Below are positions 1-7,235 of a stretch of DNA of 64,000 bases, piece by piece. Numbering within the stretch: the first letter of the stretch is position 1; the number at the start of each line of letters is the position of its first letter. A program made the position numbers and the translations under genes. The notes beneath the pieces are model-generated. The model was not told where the DNA came from and did not search any database. It saw only the letters and a list, made by a program, of their open reading frames with translations. The stretch is from JAKJGA01 sp029554345. Lineage in GTDB: Bacteria > Spirochaetota > UBA4802 > JAFGJZ01. The stretch lies in NCBI GenBank assembly GCA_035395685.1, contig DAOPBR010000007.1, positions 1 through 64,000 of the forward strand, written 5' to 3'.

Positions 1-57
1 AATATAGAAGATATAATCGAAGACATCACTCAGGCATTAAAGAAATCGCAGGAATAA
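1..57 (+). CDS. 3' end of a CDS, possibly a Cys/Met-metabolism PLP enzyme
   Basis: Frame 1 is open from the window edge and ends at TAA 55-57, giving the tail NIEDIIEDITQALKKSQE. A helix rich in I/E/D followed by DxxQALKKS resembles the last helix of O-acetylhomoserine sulfhydrylase and cystathionine-synthase-type PLP enzymes, which often end in a GIE-(x)DIxxDLxQAL pattern. With sulfur amino-acid genes at 2.1-7.2 kb the guess fits, but only 18 residues are visible and other families share such tails. The stop lies 7 bp before the hairpin at 65-95. The gene converges on hgcB. Confidence 0.45.
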   Translation, partial: NIEDIIEDITQALKKSQE

Positions 58-64
58 AAATACA

Positions 65-95
65 GGATAGTTATCCAAAAAACGGATAACTATCC
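65..95. repeat. 31-bp hairpin element, copy 1 (downstream of hgcB)
   Basis: Arms GGATAGTTATCC (65-76) and GGATAACTATCC (84-95) are perfect 12-bp reverse complements separated by AAAAAAC. Each arm is also itself a palindrome (GGATA-NN-TATCC), so the element can be read either as one stem-loop or as two operator-like half-elements. Reading on the minus strand it lies 10 bp after the hgcB stop and is followed by TGTATTTTTATTCC, so it could act as the hgcAB terminator. An identical copy lies at 2046-2076, on the other side of the marR-hgcA-hgcB cassette. Confidence 0.85.
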
Positions 96-104
96 AAAAA
101 CAAA

Positions 105-419
105 TCAACAGCATGAACTTTTACTTTCAGAAGAAGAACATCCGCACGAAGAACCGCAGGTCGGTTCCGTTCCTTTTATCATGCCGTATAGAAGAGCGGC
201 GGCACAGCCGACTCCGCTTCTTACCTTAACGGCTTCAAAAGCGCAGTTTTTCATGCATGCTCCGCATTCCATACATCTGTCTTTTTCAACAATATAAGCC
301 TTACTTTCCCTTATTTCAAAAACACCATGCGGACATACATTCGCACATTTTCCGCATCCCGTACATTTATTTCCGTCAAGAGTCAGAGTTGAAACATTTT
401 TAAGATATAGCGGTCTCAT
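105..419 (-). CDS. hgcB: HgcB, ferredoxin-like mercury methylation protein
   Basis: 104 residues. HgcB is the 2[4Fe-4S] partner that reduces the corrinoid of HgcA during methylation of Hg(II). Two CX2CX2CX3C clusters are visible at Cys19/22/25/29 and Cys49/52/55/59; the second reads CMECGACMKNC, matching the C(M/I)ECGAC signature used to tell HgcB from ordinary ferredoxins. Cys72 lies where the family has a conserved lone cysteine, and the tail carries Cys88/92/94 and a terminal Cys-Cys pair, as in known HgcB proteins where such a pair binds mercury. The start has a strong AAGGAGG site 5 nt upstream. It follows hgcA after 9 bp, so the two are surely co-transcribed. Confidence 0.95.
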   Translation of the reverse strand: MRPLYLKNVSTLTLDGNKCTGCGKCANVCPHGVFEIRESKAYIVEKDRCMECGACMKNCAFEAVKVRSGVGCAAALLYGMIKGTEPTCGSSCGCSSSESKSSCC

Positions 420-428
420 AAAACCTCC

Positions 429-1484
429 TTAAATCACATGAAAAATATCAAGCGTCTTCAGCACAAATCCGGAGATTGCACATACAAGCATTACCGGAAT
501 TCCGTATTTAAACTCAATCTGAACTCCGGAAAGAGAGGTGAATGTCGTCGCTCCGGTGAAATTGAGAGCGAAAAAACTCACGACAGGAACTGTAAAAACA
601 AAATTTGCGACATAACCCGAAACATCCTCTCCCAGAAAAAAGCTCAACGCAAGTGAAACAGCAGCACCGAGCAAAACCCCTTTGATGCTGAATGACCTAA
701 AAGGAATGAACGGCAGAAACGCCGGAAAAATAAATATTCCGGTAATAAAAGCCGCCAGTATTGGGAAAATATTATTAACCATTTGAACAGAAAAATTCTT
801 TTCCGCTATAAAACTAAATATCCCGAATATAGCGGTAAACGCGATAATATATTTCGCAGCCAGTACTAACTCTATCGGAGAAACAGCCATCCTCTCCATT
901 ATACCGAAACGCACAGTTTTCATTTTATCATCTTTTCTGTAACCGTTTTCAAAAAACCGTTTCACGTCTTTCGCATAAACCGGACCGAAAACGACATTGA
1001 ATCCGCTTTTCTCTTTCACAATATGTGATTCAATACCGGGAGCTCCGAGCTGCGGAAGTATAAGCCTTTTGTGAGAAACAATGCTTTCGAGTCCCGATGA
1101 CTTAATTCTCGAGATCAGTTCATCGGTTCCGAATGTTCCTTTCCCTGCAGCACACCAGACATTGACCCCATCCGTATCGAGAACGAGAATCCAGAGATTC
1201 ATTCCCTTCAGTTCTTTTCTCAGTTTATCAAACGTCAGTTTGTAATTTGCAGTGACTAAAACATCAGCCTTATCATCAGGATTTCCCAGCGAATAAATCC
1301 CGGGATTTACCCGGTAATCATTTCTATTGATTCCCCAGCGGACTTTCCATCCTCCGATTATGTCAGAAAAATTCAAGTCAGCAGACACCACCGGAATCAT
1401 TCTGCCTGCGAAAAACCGGTTACGGATAATCCATTTCTCTTTATTTGTCTTTTTCACTTTTGAGCCGTTTAAATCATTTTTCAT
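429..1484 (-). CDS. hgcA: HgcA, corrinoid methyltransferase for mercury methylation
   Basis: 351 residues. HgcA transfers a methyl group from a cobalamin cofactor to Hg(II), forming methylmercury. The diagnostic cap-helix motif NVWCAAGK is intact, with the cobalt-coordinating Cys at residue 111. The N-terminal half (about 30-190) is the CFeSP-like corrinoid-binding domain; the C-terminal half has about five hydrophobic membrane segments (roughly 203-226, 236-258, 265-284, 290-312, 329-346), the usual HgcA layout. The start is set at 1484 because GGAGG lies 7 nt before that ATG; a longer reading to 1529 has no such site. The start overlaps the marR stop by 11 bp, indicating translational coupling. 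The carbon donor pathway is not in the window. Confidence 0.96.
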   Translation of the reverse strand: MKNDLNGSKVKKTNKEKWIIRNRFFAGRMIPVVSADLNFSDIIGGWKVRWGINRNDYRVNPGIYSLGNPDDKADVLVTANYKLTFDKLRKELKGMNLWILVLDTDGVNVWCAAGKGTFGTDELISRIKSSGLESIVSHKRLILPQLGAPGIESHIVKEKSGFNVVFGPVYAKDVKRFFENGYRKDDKMKTVRFGIMERMAVSPIELVLAAKYIIAFTAIFGIFSFIAEKNFSVQMVNNIFPILAAFITGIFIFPAFLPFIPFRSFSIKGVLLGAAVSLALSFFLGEDVSGYVANFVFTVPVVSFFALNFTGATTFTSLSGVQIEFKYGIPVMLVCAISGFVLKTLDIFHVI

Positions 1485-1950
1485 TTTCACCTCCGCCGCA
1501 GCAAGTACATCCCTTCTTCCGCAGAGCATTCATCGTCTTTCCGATTGTTTCAACAACGGAAACAATCACAGAATGTTCTTTCTGCGGAATTAGACCAAAA
1601 ACTGATTCATAATAAGAATCGCATTTTTCATTAATACTATCAGCAAGCTTCTTCCCCTGTTCAGTCAGAGAAAGCTTCATAAATCTGCGGTCTTCAGGAT
1701 CAATTTCTCTGTTGACCAAACCTATATTCAGCATTCCGTCGACCGTGCGGCTCAAAGTGCTCTTATCAAGTTCGAGTATTTCACTCAGATCTTTGATTGT
1801 ACTTTCACCCATCTCACGGATCTCCATCAAAACATGGCATTGTGAAAGCGACACACCGCAGCATTCGGACTCGAGTTCTCTGGCGATTTCGCGTTCAAGT
1901 ACGCGCAGTGATTTTCTGAAATTCTGAATCGTTTCACGGTTTATGCCCAT
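1474..1950 (-). CDS. MarR-family regulator with cysteine clusters, first gene of the hgc operon
   Basis: 158 residues. A winged-helix MarR domain is recognisable from the segment LSQCHVLMEIRE through the recognition helix (LDKSTLSRTVDGML) to the wing DPEDRRFMKLSLTEQGK. Unusual features are Cys30-Cys31 and Cys38 before and within the first DNA-binding helices (ECCGVSLSQC), and a CxCC motif at Cys148/150/151 near the C-terminus. Such thiol clusters suggest a thiophilic metal or metalloid sensor, which is inference. The start at 1950 is chosen because GGAG lies 8 nt upstream; a longer frame to 1998 overlaps the promoter region. Its stop overlaps hgcA by 11 bp, so it probably controls its own operon. 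Confidence 0.85.
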   Translation of the reverse strand: MGINRETIQNFRKSLRVLEREIARELESECCGVSLSQCHVLMEIREMGESTIKDLSEILELDKSTLSRTVDGMLNIGLVNREIDPEDRRFMKLSLTEQGKKLADSINEKCDSYYESVFGLIPQKEHSVIVSVVETIGKTMNALRKKGCTCCGGGENEK

Positions 1951-1980
1951 TTGTTGCTCCATGCATTTGTTTACAAATAC

Positions 1981-2008
1981 AATATATGTATTATACAACT
2001 ATTGTCAA
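1981..2008 (-). promoter_or_regulatory. Promoter of the marR-hgcA-hgcB operon
   Basis: On the minus strand TTGACA (2008-2003) and TATATT (1986-1981) are separated by 16 bp, a good sigma-70-type promoter. The predicted start near 1974 leaves a leader of about 24 nt before the regulator's ATG. The interval contains AT-rich near-palindromes such as TACATATATTGTA that could serve as a MarR-type operator; that role is inferred. Confidence 0.6.
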
Positions 2009-2045
2009 GAAAAAATACCAGAGTTTATAAGATTTACGGCAAAAT

Positions 2046-2076
2046 GGATAGTTATCCAAAAAACGGATAACTATCC
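2046..2076. repeat. 31-bp hairpin element, copy 2 (upstream of marR)
   Basis: This is base-for-base the same 31 bp as at 65-95: GGATAGTTATCC at 2046-2057, AAAAAAC, GGATAACTATCC at 2065-2076, in the same orientation. It lies 38 bp upstream of the marR -35 box and 53 bp after the stop of the NifX-like gene. On the minus strand it is followed by ATTTTGCC, a poor U-tract. It may be a terminator for the upstream operon, an operator for the regulator, or the boundary of a moved cassette. Confidence 0.85.
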
Positions 2077-2129
2077 AGAATATTAATGAGAAGTAAAAAT
2101 GATTATAGTTAAAACTAAATTATATCAAT

Positions 2130-2465
2130 TCAGTCTTGCGAAAGCACAGAATAGACGTTCTTTAAGCCGCTATCAACTGTATCAACCATACTGAAAACTT
2201 TAACACCTATTTCTTCTAATTTCTTTTTAGGTGAAAGTCCGATTACTTTTGAAATGATTGCGTCACAGTCAGAAACCGCTTTCAAAGTATCCATCTTGTC
2301 TTCTGAACATTCAGTCTGACCTGCGCAATATTTCTTAACAGAACGCAATTCAATCAAACTATTTCCCTGCTCCGATACTGAGTAAATATGAAACCTATCG
2401 GCATGACCGAAATGAAGGTCTATGATATTCCCGTCAGTTGAAGCAACTGCTACTTTATAGCTCAT
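2130..2465 (-). CDS. NifX/NifB-C-terminal-like dinitrogenase cofactor domain protein
   Basis: About 111 residues. The single domain belongs to the dinitrogenase iron-molybdenum cofactor biosynthesis family (NifX, NafY, NifB C-terminus): the start KVAVASTDGNIIDLHFGHADRF has the typical G-x-I-x-x-HFGHAxxF pattern, followed later by CDAIISKVIGLSPKKKLEEIGVKVF. Members of this family carry Fe-S or FeMo-cofactor precursors, but many stand-alone copies occur without nitrogenase and have no known role. The ATG at 2465 is preferred (AAGGG 9 nt upstream). It begins 2 bp after the PatB/MalY-like gene, so they form an operon. No nitrogenase genes are seen here. Confidence 0.8.
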   Translation of the reverse strand: MSYKVAVASTDGNIIDLHFGHADRFHIYSVSEQGNSLIELRSVKKYCAGQTECSEDKMDTLKAVSDCDAIISKVIGLSPKKKLEEIGVKVFSMVDTVDSGLKNVYSVLSQD

Positions 2466-2467
2466 AT

Positions 2468-3691
2468 TTAACAACCCTTCTTATTGTTATTTTCATTATT
2501 ACGAACCCGTGAACTGAATCTAGCGAGTCCCGTCTTCAGCATGGATAACGGACATGCTGCATTGATTCTGATAAAATTTAAACCGCCGCGGCCGAATACA
2601 CTGCCCGGAGTAAATTTAACAGAAGCATCCTTTTCAAGAAGTTTTACAAGTTCATGGTCTGAATTAATTTTCATTCTTTTCATCAGTTCGGACACATCAA
2701 CCCATATCAGATATGTTCCTTCAGGATAAAACGCGGTCGCGCCTTCTATTTCTCTATTGATATAATCAACAGCATAATCAAGATTTGTTCTTAGATACGA
2801 AACAAGAGCATCAAGCCAGTCGGCGCAACAGGAGTATGAAGTCATAGCCGCCGAAAGCGACAATACATTCGGCTGTGAAAATCCGGTCGCAGAAATTCCG
2901 CGTTTGATTCTATTTCTAATTTTTTCATCACTGATTATAAAATGAGAAATATGCAGTCCGGCTGTGTTGAATGATTTATTAGGTCCTGATATTACGATAA
3001 CACTATCAGATACCGACGAAAGACTGATAAATTTATTTCTGCCGCAGATAATATCGCCGTGAATTTCATCAGACACCAGCATAATGCCGTTTCTGACGGC
3101 AAAATCATTTATCTGTTTAAGTTCACTTAATGACCAAACCGTTCCGCCGGGATTATGCGGCGAACATAGAATTATAATTTTTGTGTTTATTCCTTCGGCT
3201 TCAGCATTTTTCAAAACTCCCTCGGCAGTTATAATATTGAAGTTATATCTGCCGTCATAAAAATCAAGAGGACAATCAACTACACATCTATCATTATCTT
3301 TTATTATATCATAGAACGGATAATAGACAGGAGTCATAACAAGAACACCGTCGCCTGGATCAGAAAGTGATCTGATGATGACGCCTAATGAAGGAACAAT
3401 ACCAGAACCTATTAAAATTGATTCAGAGTCAACATAAGCATCATATCTGGTCTTATACCAGTTTTTTAAGATAGAAATATATTCAGCCGGAACATCAGTA
3501 TAACCGAATATCTTCTTTTCAACCCGGTCACGCAATGCGGAAATAACTTCAGGCGGAGATGAAAAATCCATATCCGCAACCCAGAAAGGAAGTACCTCTT
3601 TATTGTTCTCTGAAGGCTTCAGCCTGTCCCACTTCAAAGACCATGTTCCGCTGCGGTCAACAATCTCATCAAAATCAATTAACTGCTTCAT
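2468..3691 (-). CDS. PatB/MalY-type cystathionine beta-lyase (class II aminotransferase fold)
   Basis: 407 residues. The N-terminal pattern FDEIVDRSGTWSLKWD followed by LPFWVADMDF is typical of the MalY/PatB group of fold-type I PLP enzymes, which split C-S bonds in cystathionine or cysteine. The PLP lysine lies in SGPNKSFNTAGL; the upstream CSPHNPGG and SDEIHGDI segments bind the cofactor. The protein is full length. It sits between a transsulfuration-type enzyme and a NifX-like gene, all on the minus strand with gaps of 26 and 2 bp, so it probably works in methionine/cysteine turnover. The exact substrate cannot be told from sequence. Confidence 0.85.
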   Translation of the reverse strand: MKQLIDFDEIVDRSGTWSLKWDRLKPSENNKEVLPFWVADMDFSSPPEVISALRDRVEKKIFGYTDVPAEYISILKNWYKTRYDAYVDSESILIGSGIVPSLGVIIRSLSDPGDGVLVMTPVYYPFYDIIKDNDRCVVDCPLDFYDGRYNFNIITAEGVLKNAEAEGINTKIIILCSPHNPGGTVWSLSELKQINDFAVRNGIMLVSDEIHGDIICGRNKFISLSSVSDSVIVISGPNKSFNTAGLHISHFIISDEKIRNRIKRGISATGFSQPNVLSLSAAMTSYSCCADWLDALVSYLRTNLDYAVDYINREIEGATAFYPEGTYLIWVDVSELMKRMKINSDHELVKLLEKDASVKFTPGSVFGRGGLNFIRINAACPLSMLKTGLARFSSRVRNNENNNKKGC

Positions 3692-3717
3692 GTGGTTCTC
3701 TTTTCAATATAACAATA

Positions 3718-4857
3718 TCAAGCACTAAAGGCATTACTTAAATCGCCAATCAGATCATCAGCATTTTCTATGCCTACGGAAAGCCTTAGAAGATCTTCCG
3801 TGATACCGCTTCTTTTTCTGATTTCTTCGGGAATGGCTCCATGAGTCTGAATATACGGATAAGTTATCAGAGATTCAACACCGCCGAGACTTTCCGCGAA
3901 ACAAATCAGTCTGACATTGTTAATTATCTTTTCTGCAAATAATCCGTCTCGGACGCGGAATGAAACCATCGAACCGGATCCAGCAGACTGAGCTCGATGC
4001 ACGGCATACCCTTCATGGGAAGAATCCCCCGGATAATATACCCTGCTCACCAGATTATTTCCGCAAAGCCATTCAGAAATTCGAAGCGCGTTTTCTTGCG
4101 ATCTTTCAAGCCTGACCGCTAAAGTTTTCAAACCCCTTAGAGCAAGCCAGCTGTCATTCGGAGATAGAACGGCTCCGACTGCATTCTGAATAAACGCAAT
4201 TTTTTCAGATAATCCGGAATCTTTCACAACGGCGAATCCGCAGAGTATGTCATTATGCCCGGACAAATATTTTGTTCCGCTATGCAAAACGATATCCGCG
4301 CCCAGATCAAGCGGCTTTTGATAATAAGGCGTCATAAACGTATTATCAACAATGGTAAGCAGATTATTTTTTTTCGCAAATGCGGCTACAGTTTTAATAT
4401 CTGTTATTTTCATCAGCGGATTTGTCGGAGTTTCGATAAAAACTGCTTTTGTTGAAGGATTAATTTTTGATGAAATCTCTTCAATGCTTGAAGTATTTAC
4501 GTAATCCGATATGATACCGAAATTCGAAAAAACAGATTCGAATATACGGTAAGTTCCGCCGTAAAGATCGTCAGAAATAATTATATGATCTCCCGTACTA
4601 AAGACGGATAATACTGCGCTGATTGCGGCCATACCGCTTGAAAAAGCGTAAGCGCTGCAACCGTTTTCCAAAACCGCGATTGTATCTTCAAGCACCTTCC
4701 TCGTCGGATTGGAAGTGCGTGAATAATCATAACCGGTTGAAACGCCGAATGACGGATGTCTGAATGTTGCTGTCTGATATATCGGAGTGCTTAGAGCGCC
4801 GAAAGTTTCATCTCTGAGAACTCCGGCCTGAGCAAGAATCGATTCTATTTTCATCAT
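3718..4857 (-). CDS. Transsulfuration PLP enzyme, cystathionine gamma-synthase/lyase family
   Basis: About 379 residues. Family motifs are clear: YDYSRTSNPTRKVLE near residue 45, the glycine-serine pocket YAFSSGMAAISAV, DNTFMTPYYQKPLDLGAD, and the PLP lysine in HSGTKYLSGHND. The ending YPYIQTHGAIP...LLRLSVGIENADDLIGDL is typical too. MetB, MetC, gamma-lyase and O-acylhomoserine sulfhydrylase share these features, so the reaction is left open. The start is placed at the ATG at 4857, with AGGG 5 nt upstream; a frame to 4884 exists but lacks a good site. It heads a minus-strand operon with the PatB/MalY-like and NifX-like genes, divergent from cysK. Confidence 0.88.
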   Translation of the reverse strand: MMKIESILAQAGVLRDETFGALSTPIYQTATFRHPSFGVSTGYDYSRTSNPTRKVLEDTIAVLENGCSAYAFSSGMAAISAVLSVFSTGDHIIISDDLYGGTYRIFESVFSNFGIISDYVNTSSIEEISSKINPSTKAVFIETPTNPLMKITDIKTVAAFAKKNNLLTIVDNTFMTPYYQKPLDLGADIVLHSGTKYLSGHNDILCGFAVVKDSGLSEKIAFIQNAVGAVLSPNDSWLALRGLKTLAVRLERSQENALRISEWLCGNNLVSRVYYPGDSSHEGYAVHRAQSAGSGSMVSFRVRDGLFAEKIINNVRLICFAESLGGVESLITYPYIQTHGAIPEEIRKRSGITEDLLRLSVGIENADDLIGDLSNAFSA

Positions 4858-5049
4858 AATAACCCTGCAGCAGAAGTTTTCCATGATATGACATAACTGT
4901 CAAGCAATTACTATCTTTTTAATAGAATTTACTTGACTGAGGACGATATACATCATTTTTGAAAGACACAAATAACAGCTGAAAATATGCAATCAATTAC
5001 CTCTGTCAATATTCAGATGAAATCTTCCGACTTCGGCTGAATATTTTAC

Positions 5050-5080
5050 TTGACAATTACTACTATTCTTATAGTATTTG
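5050..5080 (+). promoter_or_regulatory. cysK promoter with overlapping palindromic operator
   Basis: TTGACA (5050-5055) and TAGTAT (5072-5077) lie 16 bp apart. Across the spacer and -10 box is the perfect inverted repeat TACTAT-TCTT-ATAGTA (5061-5076), embedded in a wider imperfect one with arms CAATTACTA (5054-5062) and TAGTATTTG (5072-5080). A repressor bound here would block the polymerase. The same CAATTACTA box recurs at 4905-4913 near the divergent PLP-enzyme gene, and TAGTATTG occurs upstream of the Rrf2 gene, which makes that regulator the likely binder (inference). Confidence 0.55.
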
Positions 5081-5097
5081 TATTGTATGGAGGAGCT

Positions 5098-5163
5098 ATG
5101 AAGTACAAAAAACCCGATTTCAGCATTAAGGAAATCTGCACTGTTATATCTGAAATAATCTAA
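5098..5163 (+). CDS. 21-codon leader peptide ORF upstream of cysK
   Basis: An ATG at 5098 with GGAGG four nt upstream opens a 21-codon frame beginning MKYKKPDFSIKEIC and ending at TAA 5161-5163, 23 bp before the cysK start. It sits inside the predicted transcript from the promoter at 5050-5077. It holds a single Cys codon and no run of regulatory codons, so classic attenuation is not evident. It could be a translated leader, a remnant of a longer gene, or chance; the strong ribosome site argues for translation. Confidence 0.4.
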   Translation: MKYKKPDFSIKEICTVISEII

Positions 5164-5186
5164 ATTATATTATAAGGAGAATAAAT

Positions 5187-6113
5187 ATGATATTCAGCGA
5201 CATTACAAAAACAATCGGAAACACTCCGCTTGTAAAAATCAACAGGCTTAACATAGACGGTCTTGCCGAGATTCTCGTTAAGCTAGAATCATTTAATCCG
5301 CTTTCAAGCGTAAAAGACAGAATTGGTAACGCATTAATAGAAGCTGCCGAAAAATCAGGAAAAATCGGCAAGGACACCGTCATCATTGAACCGACAAGCG
5401 GAAATACCGGTATCGCACTCGCCTTCACTGCCGCGGCGAAAGGATACAGGCTCATTCTGACAATGCCTGAGACAATGAGCATTGAAAGAAGACAATTGCT
5501 GAAAATTCTCGGTGCCGAACTTTTTTTAACTGAAGGCGCAAAAGGAATGAAAGGAGCTATCGAAAAAGCTAATGAACTGTCTGCAGCAATTCCGAACAGC
5601 TTTATTCCTCAGCAGTTTGATAATCCTGCCAATCCCGAGATTCACAAAAAAACAACTGCCGAAGAAATATGGAAAGACACCGAAGGCAAAGTGGATATTT
5701 TCATTGCAGGTGTCGGAACGGGCGGGACTATAAGCGGTGTCGGTGAAGTTTTGAAGGAAAGAAATCCTTCAGTAAAAATAATCGCGGTTGAACCGGTTGA
5801 TTCTCCGGTTATATCAGGCGGAAAGCCCGGACCGCATAAGATTCAGGGAATCGGAGCCGGCTTCATTCCGAAAAATCTTAATACTGGAATAATCGATGAA
5901 ATTATTCAGGTTAAGCACACTGATGCCGGTGATACTTCACGCGCTCTTGCGAAAAACGAAGGAATTCTTGTCGGCATATCAAGCGGCGCTGCGCTCTGGG
6001 CAGCACTTGAGGTTTCTAAACGAAGCGAGTCAAAAGGCAAAACCATAGTTGCACTGCTTCCGGATACTGGTGAAAGATATCTTTCAACATGGCTTTTTGA
6101 GGATGTTAAATAG
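5187..6113 (+). CDS. cysK: Cysteine synthase A (O-acetylserine sulfhydrylase)
   Basis: 308 residues, the usual CysK length. It makes cysteine from O-acetylserine and sulfide using PLP. The start TIGNTPLVKINRL, the PLP lysine in NPLSSVKDRIGNALI, the PTSGNTGIALA substrate loop and the phosphate-binding GVGTGGTISGVG are all present. The ATG has AAGGAG 7 nt upstream. It is followed by an mnmA-like gene whose GTG overlaps the cysK stop by one base, linking cysteine supply to tRNA thiolation. A palindrome on its promoter points to control by the nearby Rrf2-type regulator. Confidence 0.95.
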   Translation: MIFSDITKTIGNTPLVKINRLNIDGLAEILVKLESFNPLSSVKDRIGNALIEAAEKSGKIGKDTVIIEPTSGNTGIALAFTAAAKGYRLILTMPETMSIERRQLLKILGAELFLTEGAKGMKGAIEKANELSAAIPNSFIPQQFDNPANPEIHKKTTAEEIWKDTEGKVDIFIAGVGTGGTISGVGEVLKERNPSVKIIAVEPVDSPVISGGKPGPHKIQGIGAGFIPKNLNTGIIDEIIQVKHTDAGDTSRALAKNEGILVGISSGAALWAALEVSKRSESKGKTIVALLPDTGERYLSTWLFEDVK

Positions 6114-7180
6114 TGAAAATAATCACAGGCATGAGCGGCGGCGTTGATTCCTCAGCCGCTGCTCTTATTCTTAAACTACAGGGACATGATGTAACCGGTA
6201 TAACAATGTCGGTATGGAAAGAAAACGGCATTACCGAATGTAAAAAAAACGCCTGTTACGGTCCTGACGAAAAAGAGGATATTGAAGAAGCCGCTAATAT
6301 ATGCGAATCAATCGGAATTCCTCACATTGTATTCGATTGCGCAGATGAATACGAAAATAAAGTTCTCAGTTATTTCAGGAGCGAGTATTTATCCGGGAAA
6401 ACTCCTAATCCGTGCGTTATCTGCAATCCGCTTTTGAAATTCGGAACACTAATCAGTTATGCGGAAAAGAGCGGACTTCAGTTTGAAGCTTTTGCGACAG
6501 GTCATTATGCCCGGACTTCTTATGATGAAAAATCAAAACGTCATATTCTCAAAAAAGGAAAAGATAAAAGAAAAGATCAGTCTTATTTTTTGTACAGACT
6601 CAGCCAGAATCAGATTAAAAATTCAATTTTTCCGCTCGGCGAAATGGAGAAAAATGATATCCGCGAATTGTGCCGGACTCATAATCTCTCAGTTTCAGAA
6701 AAAAAGGAAAGCCAGGATTTCTATTCCGGCGATTATAGAGAATTGCTTGGTAAAAATTCTGATTCGGGAGAAATAATAACATTAAGCGGAGAAATAATAG
6801 GAAAGCATAACGGTTTATGGAATTTTACCCCCGGACAAAGACGGGGTCTTGGAATATCTTCAGAAAAACCGCTATATGTTATAAAACTTGATGCATTAAA
6901 AAACCAGGTTATTGTCGGCCGAAAAACAGAAACTTTACAGGACAGTTTTTTCATTGAATCCCCAAACTGGATATCTATTGACAACCCCTCTGCAAACTTT
7001 TTCGCAGAAATAAAAGTGCGTCATGGATCTGAATTAATTGAAGGAACCGTGGAGCCTGACACTGAGAACAGATATCACGTCAAATTAAAGTCTCCTGCCG
7101 GACAGATAGCACCGGGACAATCAGCCGTATTTTACGACGGCGATAATGTGATCGGCGGCGGAATAATAGTAAAAGAATAG
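6113..7180 (+). CDS. mnmA: MnmA-like tRNA 2-thiouridylase lacking the second catalytic cysteine
   Basis: 355 residues with a GTG start overlapping the cysK stop (TAGTG). MnmA thiolates U34 of tRNA for Lys, Glu and Gln. The ATP-PPi loop GMSGGVDSS (residues 6-14), NPCVICNPLLKF with the first catalytic Cys (Cys104) and ATGHYAR are intact, as is the C-terminal barrel with GQRRGLGI. In most MnmA proteins the second cysteine lies in an ESQEICF or STGICF motif; here the segment reads ESQDFYSGDY, with Tyr204 in its place. Together with the CxxC at 101/104 and Cys43/48 this suggests a non-canonical, perhaps Fe-S-using, variant (inference). No iscS is nearby. Confidence 0.82.
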   Translation: MKIITGMSGGVDSSAAALILKLQGHDVTGITMSVWKENGITECKKNACYGPDEKEDIEEAANICESIGIPHIVFDCADEYENKVLSYFRSEYLSGKTPNPCVICNPLLKFGTLISYAEKSGLQFEAFATGHYARTSYDEKSKRHILKKGKDKRKDQSYFLYRLSQNQIKNSIFPLGEMEKNDIRELCRTHNLSVSEKKESQDFYSGDYRELLGKNSDSGEIITLSGEIIGKHNGLWNFTPGQRRGLGISSEKPLYVIKLDALKNQVIVGRKTETLQDSFFIESPNWISIDNPSANFFAEIKVRHGSELIEGTVEPDTENRYHVKLKSPAGQIAPGQSAVFYDGDNVIGGGIIVKE

Positions 7181-7235
7181 TATTGACATAATATTTCAAT
7201 AATAAAAAAATCAGATTCTCCGGAGGAAAATCAGA

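Noticed and set aside
65..2076. hgc cassette as an insertion sequence or integron
   Set aside because: There is no transposase or integrase, and the flanking repeats are direct copies of a hairpin, not terminal inverted repeats; only a cassette-like boundary is suggested.
2130..2465. NifX-like gene taken as evidence for nitrogen fixation
   Set aside because: No nif structural or assembly genes are in the window and stand-alone members of this family are common in non-fixing bacteria.
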